Part shown: one piece after another, positions 25,728-33,957 of the stretch | Numbering within the stretch: the first letter of the stretch is position 1 | How the letters are laid out: each line of letters begins with the position of its first letter | DNA from: an uncultured Ignatzschineria sp. | Lineage (GTDB): Bacteria > Pseudomonadota > Gammaproteobacteria > Cardiobacteriales > Wohlfahrtiimonadaceae | NCBI GenBank assembly: GCA_945639195.1 | Contig: CALZEE010000014.1 | Location: 1-45,717, forward strand | Direction of reading: 5' to 3' | DNA: 45,717 nucleotides | Notes under the pieces: model-generated | The model's database searches: none | Told to the model about the DNA's origin: nothing | The model's input: only the letters and a program-made list of their open reading frames with translations | Program-made: the position numbers and the translations under genes

Positions 25728-28178
25728 ATGATGAGTTCATTGTTTAAAACGCTGATAACACCCTTCATAGGAATCATGACAAACGCCCATAAAAATCCGC
25801 TTTCAATGCCGGACGCCGTAGATAGTACGGCGCAGGCTCAGCCACAAAAAAAATGCCGGAAGCCCCCAATGCGTGGGCGTTTTTTGGTGCGTGGAGGTTT
25901 GGTGTTGGTGCTGTTTATCGCATTTTGGGGAATCCTCTTTGCGAGCTTTAATGCGATGTATCCCTTAGCCGACATCAAGATCGAAACATCCACCACGGTG
26001 CTTTCCAAAGAGGGCAAGGTTCTCCGGCAATTTGCCGATGATGCCGGCGTTTTCCGGCAATGGATAGAGATTGAAGAAGTATCACCAGATTATCTTGATG
26101 CGCTGATTCAATATGAGGATCGTTATTTCTATTCCCATATCGGCGTGAATCCTTTAGCGACCATGCGCGCGCTCTGGCAATGGATCTCAACGGGCGGGGT
26201 TGTGTCGGGGAGCTCGACGCTCACCATGCAAGTGGCGCGTTTACTCTATCCCCATGAGCGAACGATTGCCGGCAAGATAACGCAGATGTTTCGAGCACTT
26301 CAATTGGAGCGCCATTATAGTAAGGCAGAAATTCTCACGCTCTATCTGAATCTTGCGCCGATGGGCGGCAATATCGAAGGCATCGCTTCGGCAAGTCAGC
26401 GTTATTTCTCAAAAGCTCCTAATGCGCTCACGCTTTCAGAGAGCGCGCTACTTGTGGCGCTCCCTCAGCGACCGAGCGTATATCGTCCGGATCGTTACCC
26501 TGATCGCGCGAGAGAAGCGCGCGATAAAGTGCTCGAAAGGCTCTATCATTTTGGCACACTCGATGAGGCGACTTTTCAGCGCGCGAGCCAAGATCCTATC
26601 AATTATCAACCGAGCCAAACTTTAATGATCGCGCCCCTTTTGGCGGAGCGATTACGCCGGCAAAATCCGGTATCGCATCGCATCGAGAGTACGATTAATT
26701 ATGAGCTTCAAGTCAAGCTCGAAGCCTTTTTAGCGCAAACGAGCAAGCAGTTCCCAGAAAGAGTCTCCTCGGCAATTTTAGTGGTGAATAATCATACGCA
26801 TGAAGTGGAGAGTTACTTGGGATCTGTGGATCTCTTTGATGCCAATCGCGCGGGATTTGTGGATATGGTGGAAGCGATCAGATCGCCTGGTTCCACGCTA
26901 AAGCCGTTTGCTTATGGCATGGGATTGGATTACGGCATTATTCATGAAGCGAGTTTATTAACGGATGTTCCGCGGAGTTTTAATGGCTACGAGCCCCAAA
27001 ACTTCGACCGAAAATTCCGTGGCGCAGTGCCGATGTATCGAGCGCTTCAGCAATCACTCAACGTTCCTGTTGTGCAAGTTTTCGAGCATTTAACGCCGCG
27101 CTATTTCTTGCAAAAAATGCGCGAAAGTGGGATTCGACTCTATGTTGAAGAGCCTACTTTAAGCATGGTTCTTGGGGGATTAGGCACCACACTGAGCGAG
27201 CAAGTTCGGCTCTTTTCAGCCTTAGCCAATGGCGGAGAAGTCTATCCGCTTGTCATTCAAAAGCCGGCGCGCGATACGGATCAAAGCACAATGCCGGAAA
27301 TGAGTGGTAAGCGCCTTCTATCAGAAGAGGCGAGCTGGATTATCACTAAAACCTTGAGTAGCATCCATCCGCCTAAGCGGTTAAATACTCGAAAAGTCGC
27401 GTGGAAAACAGGGACAAGTTACGGTTACCGCGATGCATGGGCGATAGGCACAAGCCCCGATTGGACAGTCGGCGTTTGGATCGGAAGACCAGATGGCGTT
27501 CCGAATGTGGGCGTTTTAGCCGGCGATTTTTCAGCACCGATGCTCTTTGATATCTTTAACTTCTTACCCAAAGATCGAACCGGATTTATCAAACCTGCCG
27601 GCATTATGCGCGAGACAATCTGCTGGCCATCTGGGCGAAAGCAATCACAAGTGCCGAGCCTTGCTTGCGAAGAGCAGTTCGTGATCGATACGATTGCCGG
27701 CAAAGTGCCAAGAACGCTCTATGATGCCAAAGGCGAAACACCCCATGAAGGCTGGCCACTATTGCTCTCTAGAATCGAGAATGAAAAATACTCCGCTCAA
27801 AGTACCGCGCGGAGATTATCCCAAAATGTCGGCAATCGAACTTCCGGCAATCGAGCCTTGGGTAATCAAGTGGGTGAAGGGCAGGTAGATAACCCTATAA
27901 TGCCGGCAATTGAGGGAACACAAAATCACCCTAGCGCTTATACACGACATGGCGTAAAGATCACGACATTGGCCAATGAGAGCATTATCTTTAAGAGCCT
28001 TTACGACATCCCTTTAGAGGCAGAAGGAGAAGCGCCCCTGCGTTGGTATTTAGATGGTCGCCTCTTAAAAATGCCGGTACTAGAGATGAAAGCATTAAAA
28101 GCCGGCATTCATCGCTTGAGTGTTCAAGATCAGCATGGCAACCGAGATCAGATCAAGTTTGAAGTGCGTGCCGAGTAG
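25728..28178 (+). CDS. pbpC: Penicillin-binding protein 1C
   Basis: A bifunctional inner-membrane peptidoglycan synthase. A basic N-terminus precedes one membrane segment (about 52-76). The glycosyltransferase domain has the catalytic Glu130 in EDRYFYSHIGVNP and GSSTLTMQVARLL. The transpeptidase domain has Ser389 in STLK, the SLN motif (QQSLNVPV) and Lys560 in KTGT. A C-terminal BiPBP_C domain ends the protein. Between the last two is an unusual Asn/Gly-rich linker (about 697-730, NVGNRTSGNRALGNQVGEGQ) built from repeated CGGCAATCGA-like DNA. The start at 25728 is the longest; an ATG at 25776 preceded by AGGAATC is also possible and still leaves the membrane segment. The pairing with yfhM is conserved in many proteobacteria. 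Confidence 0.93.
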   Translation: MMSSLFKTLITPFIGIMTNAHKNPLSMPDAVDSTAQAQPQKKCRKPPMRGRFLVRGGLVLVLFIAFWGILFASFNAMYPLADIKIETSTTVLSKEGKVLRQFADDAGVFRQWIEIEEVSPDYLDALIQYEDRYFYSHIGVNPLATMRALWQWISTGGVVSGSSTLTMQVARLLYPHERTIAGKITQMFRALQLERHYSKAEILTLYLNLAPMGGNIEGIASASQRYFSKAPNALTLSESALLVALPQRPSVYRPDRYPDRAREARDKVLERLYHFGTLDEATFQRASQDPINYQPSQTLMIAPLLAERLRRQNPVSHRIESTINYELQVKLEAFLAQTSKQFPERVSSAILVVNNHTHEVESYLGSVDLFDANRAGFVDMVEAIRSPGSTLKPFAYGMGLDYGIIHEASLLTDVPRSFNGYEPQNFDRKFRGAVPMYRALQQSLNVPVVQVFEHLTPRYFLQKMRESGIRLYVEEPTLSMVLGGLGTTLSEQVRLFSALANGGEVYPLVIQKPARDTDQSTMPEMSGKRLLSEEASWIITKTLSSIHPPKRLNTRKVAWKTGTSYGYRDAWAIGTSPDWTVGVWIGRPDGVPNVGVLAGDFSAPMLFDIFNFLPKDRTGFIKPAGIMRETICWPSGRKQSQVPSLACEEQFVIDTIAGKVPRTLYDAKGETPHEGWPLLLSRIENEKYSAQSTARRLSQNVGNRTSGNRALGNQVGEGQVDNPIMPAIEGTQNHPSAYTRHGVKITTLANESIIFKSLYDIPLEAEGEAPLRWYLDGRLLKMPVLEMKALKAGIHRLSVQDQHGNRDQIKFEVRAE

Positions 28179-28253
28179 TATTCAGAATCTCAAAATGAGT
28201 AAGTCGAAAAAGATTAAAAGATTAAAAAAGAAAAGGTTAAAAGGCGAGAAAGA

Positions 28254-28931
28254 ATGGATCAAATAGAAGGACGATTAATCGAATGGGATGATGCCCGCAA
28301 ATTTGGGTTTATTCAGGATTCTAAGGGAGCATCGGTATTTGCGCACATTCAAGATTTCCCCAAATATGCCACGCCCAAAGTGGGGGATCGCTTGCGCTTT
28401 AAGCTTCGCCAAACGCCAAAGGGTTTACGCGCAGTGGAGATTCAGGGGAGCAAAATCAAATCCCCCTCAGTGCATTCCCGTTGGAAAAATAGCGCCTTCT
28501 TTGTTGCGCTTGCCATCGTGGTTCTGGGGAACATTCGTTGGATGTGGGCGCAAGGGGCGCTTGATGGCACTGTTTTTGGCGCGAATCAGGGGATTTATCA
28601 GCAATATCAACCCCTTCTGATCTTCCTATTGCCGGCATTTTACGGCGTCATGAGTTTATTGACCTTTGTGCTTTACGGCATCGATAAGCGCAGAGCGATC
28701 AAGCAAGCATGGCGAATCCCAGAAGCCACTTTGCACCTTTGTGAACTGCTCGGTGGCTGGATTGGTGGGTTTTACGGGCAGAAGATCTGGCATCACAAAA
28801 CAACGAAAGCCACTTATCAGTACATTTTTTGGTTGATTGTGGGGTTACACACGCTGATTTGGGCAGATTATCTGTTCTTTGATTTCGGCTCGATCCCCGC
28901 ACTTATTCATTGGATCTTCTCGAAGTTTTAA
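28254..28931 (+). CDS. Cold-shock-domain and DUF1294 membrane protein
   Basis: A 225-residue fusion. Residues 1-65 form a cold-shock-like domain (EGRLIEWDDARKFGFIQDS, then VFAHIQDF) expected to bind single-stranded nucleic acid. Residues 80-225 hold membrane segments and a DUF1294 domain with YGIDKRRAIKQAWRIPE, LCELLGGWIGGFYGQ and HHKTTKATYQ. This architecture is common in gammaproteobacteria, but its function is not established. It follows pbpC by 75 bp on the same strand and could be co-transcribed. A 9-bp inverted repeat GCCTGAATC / GATTCAGGC (28956-28986) follows the stop without a T-run, next to a 12-bp palindrome containing TGCCGGCA. Confidence 0.85.
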   Translation: MDQIEGRLIEWDDARKFGFIQDSKGASVFAHIQDFPKYATPKVGDRLRFKLRQTPKGLRAVEIQGSKIKSPSVHSRWKNSAFFVALAIVVLGNIRWMWAQGALDGTVFGANQGIYQQYQPLLIFLLPAFYGVMSLLTFVLYGIDKRRAIKQAWRIPEATLHLCELLGGWIGGFYGQKIWHHKTTKATYQYIFWLIVGLHTLIWADYLFFDFGSIPALIHWIFSKF

Positions 28932-29097
28932 TAATATGATGAATGCCGGCATTTCGCCTGAATCAGGCAAGCAGAAAGATTCAGGCAACAGAAATTGATG
29001 AAGTGCAGCGTGTTTTGATTGGGGGATTTTTTTTGATTCTGCTACAGTAAACTTTCAAGATTCCATTTAAACCGTTTGTTGATTAAAAGGTGCGTTC

Positions 29098-29454
29098 ATG
29101 ACACAAAAATCCCGCTTAGATCAAATCATTGCCGATACTCATCAAAACCGCCGCGTGCGAGAGCAAGGTTATCGAGAACGTGCGTTAAAAATGTATCCAT
29201 GGATTTGTGGCCGTTGTCAGCGTGAATTTGATCATCGCAATATCCGCGAACTTACGGTCCATCACAAAGATCACGACCACGACAACAACCCAGAAGACGG
29301 CAGTAATTGGGAACTCCTCTGCCTCTACTGCCACGACAACGAACATCAGCGCATCGAAGAAGCCATCAACAACGCCACAAGAAACACAGACGGCAAAACC
29401 GTCATCGCCACCCACAATCCCTTTGCGGACTTGGCGAATATGTTGAAGAAGTAG
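29098..29454 (+). CDS. yajD: YajD-family HNH nuclease
   Basis: A 118-residue single-domain HNH protein matching E. coli YajD in size and order. The zinc-knuckle CGRCQ (first Cys pair) is followed by ELTVHHKDHDHDNNPEDGSNW with the HH and catalytic His region, then LLCLYCHDNEHQR with the second Cys pair. The expected activity is metal-dependent DNA cleavage or nicking; the biological role of YajD is not known. It is a stand-alone gene. Base composition is like the native genes, in contrast to the AT-rich gene that follows. Confidence 0.9.
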   Translation: MTQKSRLDQIIADTHQNRRVREQGYRERALKMYPWICGRCQREFDHRNIRELTVHHKDHDHDNNPEDGSNWELLCLYCHDNEHQRIEEAINNATRNTDGKTVIATHNPFADLANMLKK

Positions 29455-29838
29455 AGCGGGTATTTCTGGCTATCGTAACTGCGACATTACTATAAATTTA
29501 TTGGGTTTCCAGAAATAATTCGAAAACCTCGATGATGTCGAATTCAATCAGCAACCTTACAAAAAAGAAAGAAGCAATCATTGAGATGCTCCAAAAGCAT
29601 CAGATAAAAGATTTTTATTTTGGAGCGCTAACATGGCATTCGTTATAAAAGAAGAGTGCTAGCATATATTTAGCCCGAATAAAGTGTTTTTGTAATAGTA
29701 GTTAAAGGTCGAAAGATGAGATGGTGTAAAGTCTTGTTTTTCCGCCTTTAATTGTTTTTGGCTCACCAGTTTTTAGAAATAATAGAATTATGTTATACCT
29801 GAAAATTATCTCTTAATTTATGTAGGTGATTGATATAT
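29455..29838. other. Intergenic region, composition boundary
   Basis: From about 29530 the sequence becomes AT-rich, marking the left edge of the AT-rich island. One short frame (29532-29648, 38 codons, starting ATG ATG) can be read with no homology that I recognise and no clear ribosome site. I see no terminator with a T-run after yajD and no direct repeat or tRNA that would mark an integration point. Confidence 0.5.
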
Positions 29839-32800
29839 ATGATTAATATTCTTAAAGATAAAGTTATTCAAGATGTTTGTGTAAAAATATCTAATTACGA
29901 TGGTTTAGATTTAGCTATCTCATTTGCAAGTTTAAATACGCTAATAGAACAAAGAGATAATATAAATTCGATAATAATTCTTAGTCATTTATCTTTAATG
30001 TTTGCAAAAGGTCAAAAAAGAGCGACTCCTAATGTAGTAAAGGAGTGTTTAGATCTAATTTTAGACAGTGGGATAGGGAGAGATGATCCGCATGAAAATA
30101 TTTTTGTTAACAACGTTAGTTCTGTACAGATTGGGAATAATTATATTTTAGAGGGAATTTGGAATAATTGCTCTTTTTATACACAAAAATGCGTGGATGT
30201 TATTGAGCAATTTCCTCAAGAAAAAGCGTCTGATTGGTCTCGGTTTAGAGTAGGAATTTACTCTTTATTGCAACTTTCAAATTTAATGTGTAACAAAGCG
30301 AATTTAAAATATAATCAAGAACCAAAAGCAACAGATAATAAAAAAATATTTTATAAAGGTTTTGTAAAAACAAAATCAAGCTTGATTTTTTCTAAAAAAG
30401 AATTAGAAGAGAATGGTATTGATGTTGATTCTTTAACATCATTTCTTTGTTTGAAGAATGATTTTGAAGAATTTCAGAAAGAGGATATTGGTAATACTTC
30501 TTTAGAAACTAGACCTCTATATATTGAAAATGAAACTGTATATATAGTTCATCCAACTGCAATACCAATTGCTATTGTTGCATACGTAATTAAATACTTT
30601 CAAAATCTTGAAGGAATAGATGGTGTGGATTTCCTTCACGAGAAGTTTTCAGAGATTGATAGGAAAAAATTACTATTAAATCCTTTTGTGTTGGGTGGTA
30701 AATCTAATCCGATAGACAAAAAGGAATGTATTACTAACAGAAAACAAGATGGCTTCTCAATTGAAAATTATGCATTAGACGTAGATAAAGGTGTTTATTT
30801 CAATTTGCTTTTAGTGTTTGATCCTTTAGATAATGTGAATAATTTAAACCTTTTAGAACCATCTCTTTTAATGTCTCAATGTGCAGAGAAAATTAATAGC
30901 ACTATTTCCTCTATTAGAAGTAGAAGCCTATTAGATAGGAATTTTACAAGAGGTTATACGTTAATAGTGTTATGTGGTTTTGGTCGGGCAAGCAATATTT
31001 TGATAGAAAATAACATTAGTAATTGGGATATTTCATTAATCACAGATTCTGATTTTTATGTTTTATCGTGGTTAGATAATATGTCAGCTGAATACTTATT
31101 TAGGGTGAAAGATGCAGAAAAGGCTATTCAGAAAGAGGGTGTGATAATAATGCCTCCTCCTCAGATGGATTTACTAAATACCATAGGATGCATTCGGGAT
31201 AATAATAACAGTTTGATAAACCATGATTGTATTGGATTAGAAAATGCCACTTTATTTCTTAGTAAGTTAAATGCTAATAGAAGTCTGAAATATGATGTTT
31301 CTTTATCTTATGATGTACATGTAGAACAACATCCAGAGGATTGGAAGTTAATGAGGATTGAGAGTAGAAGTTACTTTCAAGAAGATAAGTTGTTTCCGAT
31401 TTATGTTGATATGGATAGTTATTATCCAAATTTAATATCAATAAATCATTTTAATATTTGGATTCACTTAGAATCATCTACGAAGCCTTTACCTAAAGAG
31501 GAAAGACAAAGATTTATCAATGTGTGGATTAAAAAAACTATGGAATACCTTTTTAATTTACAGTTGTTATCAGAGTCTACTAATGATCAAATTGATTTAT
31601 ATTTTTCGTTTAAGGGAAAGCATCCATTAAAAACTCAATCATCTGAGGAGTTTATGACCCTTGATAAAGTAATTGGTGAGATTGATTACCAAGTAGATAA
31701 ATTTGAAAAGTTGTCATATATAGATTTTTCAGAAAATTTTGATAATGCTTTTCTAAATGCTGAGAACTTTGCAGATCAAGCAGTAGTATTTATTCTTTTA
31801 AAAGTAATGTGTATTTATTGGGATCTTAGATTAACAGACATTCTACTACTCGAATATGTGAAAGATATAGTTGGAGATAGGTATGCTAGACAGATTCATG
31901 TATTTGAAGGTGAAAGCTATAGGGATTATATTCAATCTGAAGTTCAGGAAAAACCATTAGTTATTTCTCCATTAGTTGTAAATAATTTAAAGTATGGACT
32001 AGCTTGGAGGCAAATTAATAGGGAGGAAGCACCTCTAGAACTAAGAGATGAAGATAGCTGTAAAACTTTTTTAAACAATATGGTCTTACATTGCGTTAAT
32101 GAAATTAGGGAGACATTAAAATTTTACAATCGAGCCGATTTTATAAAAAAAGTATTTCAATACTATGAGGCTAATGCAAAAGAAGACATTCACTGGGATC
32201 GTACTCTGCCAGCTATGTTAGCAATTCATGAAAATAAACAAGATGTTTTAGATGTAGTGTCTAATAAAAAATTTAAACGTAATAGCGGACAAAGGGCATT
32301 GCGGCTATTAATAGAGATTGCATTGTGTGAATGTTCTCTTGATAGAGGTTTAGAAATCAGTAGGTTAGATCTAGTTTCTTTAATGGCTAAGATTAGCTTT
32401 GTAGAATATTTTGGTAATTTATCTGATACCATTTTTTACCAAGCAATTGAACCGTGGATAAGGATAACCAGTTTAGGAGATGTGCATAGTAGTCCAGAAT
32501 TTGAGAATGATATTGTAGAGCCATTTGGGAAAAATGTTTTTTTAAATCATAGTCGATTAAGTGGTGAAAAGTATGAATCCTTATATAAAGTTAAGGATAT
32601 TCAAGAGGGGAAAATAAATTTTTCAGAAGTTTTAAAAGCAGATTTCTTATTAGCTTGGGAAAAAGATTTTGGCTTTCCTTTGGAAGATTTAAGCTTAGTT
32701 ATCGGGAGTATAGAAGCAATTGCAATAGATTGTAAAGAAAGAATTATTATTGATGTGGAATTCGACGATTTAGTAACAAGAGTAAAAAAAGTAGGGAGCA

Positions 32801-33579
32801 TCAAGGGTAATATAGAGTCGGTATTAGATTTTTTATTACTAAAGACTAGAAGTGATTGGCTTACAGTTCCTGAAGGGTTTCAGAATAAAGAAGTATTTCC
32901 TTGGCTTTATAGACGTCGATTATCGATTATAATGAAACCTATTTTACAGATAGATAATAATACGCGACGATTATTGATTTCAGTGCCATTTTTGCGAGAT
33001 GCTTTTGGCGTTATTTTCCATTCTTATTATTACGGAACATTGAGAGATTTACGAGATAAAAGAAATGAGAAATTTCTTCATCAGTGGAAAGGAATGATTA
33101 ATAATAAAATGGGAACAGAATTTAATGATGAGGTAGCTGAAAAATTAAGAAATATAGGTTGGAATGCTGTTTCAGATATTAAAGTAACCCAACTTTTGAA
33201 TAAAAAATTTGATATTGATTATGGAGATGTTGATACTCTAGCTTGGGATGAAAGCTCTGGAAGAATCTTAGTAATAGAATGTAAAAACTTACAATTTAAA
33301 AAAACCACAGGAGAAATCGCAGAGCAAATTTCTGCTTTTAGAGGAAAAACAGATTCAAAAGGAAAAAGAGATTTACTAAAAAGGCACTTGGATCGTGTTG
33401 ATATATTGAGGGAGAGTTTGGATATATTACAATCATATTTAAAAATAAACACCAATGTGAAAATTGAGAGTCACATAGTATTTAAAAGTACAGTGCCAAT
33501 GAAATACTCTATGAAAGTATTAAGTCATTTAGTGAAAGTACATTTCTTTGATGAGTTAAATGAGGAGTTTAATCTATAG
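29839..33579 (+). CDS. Large protein with C-terminal PD-(D/E)xK nuclease-like domain, unknown system
   Basis: A 1246-residue protein I do not recognise as a whole. The ATG at 29839 is chosen because AGGTGA lies 9 bp upstream; a TTG at 29830 has no spacing. Near the C-terminus GDVDTLAW (Asp1130, Asp1132) is followed by RILVIECKN (Glu1147, Lys1149). A helix with Glu residues lies upstream (GTEFNDEVAEKLRNIGW). This is the restriction-endonuclease fold pattern, as in Mrr-like or Holliday-resolvase-type domains. The first ~1090 residues show no Walker A loop, helicase motif, signal peptide or membrane segment. They look like mixed alpha/beta and helical sequence, with RPLYIENETVYIVHP as one distinct block. 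The gene is far more AT-rich than its neighbours, has no TGCCGGCA word and no operon partner. Horizontal transfer and a single-gene defence function are inferences. Confidence 0.75.
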   Translation: MINILKDKVIQDVCVKISNYDGLDLAISFASLNTLIEQRDNINSIIILSHLSLMFAKGQKRATPNVVKECLDLILDSGIGRDDPHENIFVNNVSSVQIGNNYILEGIWNNCSFYTQKCVDVIEQFPQEKASDWSRFRVGIYSLLQLSNLMCNKANLKYNQEPKATDNKKIFYKGFVKTKSSLIFSKKELEENGIDVDSLTSFLCLKNDFEEFQKEDIGNTSLETRPLYIENETVYIVHPTAIPIAIVAYVIKYFQNLEGIDGVDFLHEKFSEIDRKKLLLNPFVLGGKSNPIDKKECITNRKQDGFSIENYALDVDKGVYFNLLLVFDPLDNVNNLNLLEPSLLMSQCAEKINSTISSIRSRSLLDRNFTRGYTLIVLCGFGRASNILIENNISNWDISLITDSDFYVLSWLDNMSAEYLFRVKDAEKAIQKEGVIIMPPPQMDLLNTIGCIRDNNNSLINHDCIGLENATLFLSKLNANRSLKYDVSLSYDVHVEQHPEDWKLMRIESRSYFQEDKLFPIYVDMDSYYPNLISINHFNIWIHLESSTKPLPKEERQRFINVWIKKTMEYLFNLQLLSESTNDQIDLYFSFKGKHPLKTQSSEEFMTLDKVIGEIDYQVDKFEKLSYIDFSENFDNAFLNAENFADQAVVFILLKVMCIYWDLRLTDILLLEYVKDIVGDRYARQIHVFEGESYRDYIQSEVQEKPLVISPLVVNNLKYGLAWRQINREEAPLELRDEDSCKTFLNNMVLHCVNEIRETLKFYNRADFIKKVFQYYEANAKEDIHWDRTLPAMLAIHENKQDVLDVVSNKKFKRNSGQRALRLLIEIALCECSLDRGLEISRLDLVSLMAKISFVEYFGNLSDTIFYQAIEPWIRITSLGDVHSSPEFENDIVEPFGKNVFLNHSRLSGEKYESLYKVKDIQEGKINFSEVLKADFLLAWEKDFGFPLEDLSLVIGSIEAIAIDCKERIIIDVEFDDLVTRVKKVGSIKGNIESVLDFLLLKTRSDWLTVPEGFQNKEVFPWLYRRRLSIIMKPILQIDNNTRRLLISVPFLRDAFGVIFHSYYYGTLRDLRDKRNEKFLHQWKGMINNKMGTEFNDEVAEKLRNIGWNAVSDIKVTQLLNKKFDIDYGDVDTLAWDESSGRILVIECKNLQFKKTTGEIAEQISAFRGKTDSKGKRDLLKRHLDRVDILRESLDILQSYLKINTNVKIESHIVFKSTVPMKYSMKVLSHLVKVHFFDELNEEFNL

Positions 33580-33957
33580 GTTTATTTTATAGAGTTAAAA
33601 ATAGACTCACCATGAACAAAATATTTAGCAAAAAACTACTAACCAGAATACTCTTTACTTACTCCGACACACGAAAGCTTATCAACGAATCAGGGGACAA
33701 TGTCTAGAATCGTCAGCGGGCAGAGAAAGAGCGGGATAAGAAATATGCGGCGATTGATGCTAGCTATGCTTGTCAAACAAGTGAGGATCTTAATGCATAT
33801 TGGGAACCAAAAACTCGCCGTTGTTTAGATCGCCGGACAGGACGACCGATTCCCCTGTGATATTGGGATTATCATTGGTATTGTTTGTACTAATATCGCT
33901 AAGAATATATGATTGATATCGTGCAATAATTCCAACTATTTACGCAAGGAATCCTTA
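33580..33957. other. Intergenic region with gene remnant
   Basis: This is the right edge of the AT-rich island. AT-rich sequence gives way near 33700 to native-looking composition. It holds the small broken reading frame listed separately and, at the right end, the ribosome site (AAGGAA) of the Sel1-repeat gene. No direct repeat matching the left edge was found by eye. Confidence 0.5.
33612..33860 (+). pseudogene. Small broken gene remnant with in-frame stop
   Basis: An ATG at 33612 opens a 31-codon frame (MNKIFSKKLLTRILF...) that ends at TAG 33705-33707. The same frame then stays open for 50 more codons to TGA 33858-33860. The second half is charged then Cys-containing: [20 protein letters not shown], then [20 protein letters not shown]. 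The two Cys and composition resemble a folded C-terminal domain rather than random sequence. It could be a nonsense-mutated small gene or two unrelated fragments. No family was recognised. Confidence 0.35.

Noticed and set aside
29098..29454. yajD as part of a defence operon with the nuclease-like gene
   Set aside because: YajD is a common core HNH protein of native composition, separated by about 380 bp with a composition boundary between them.
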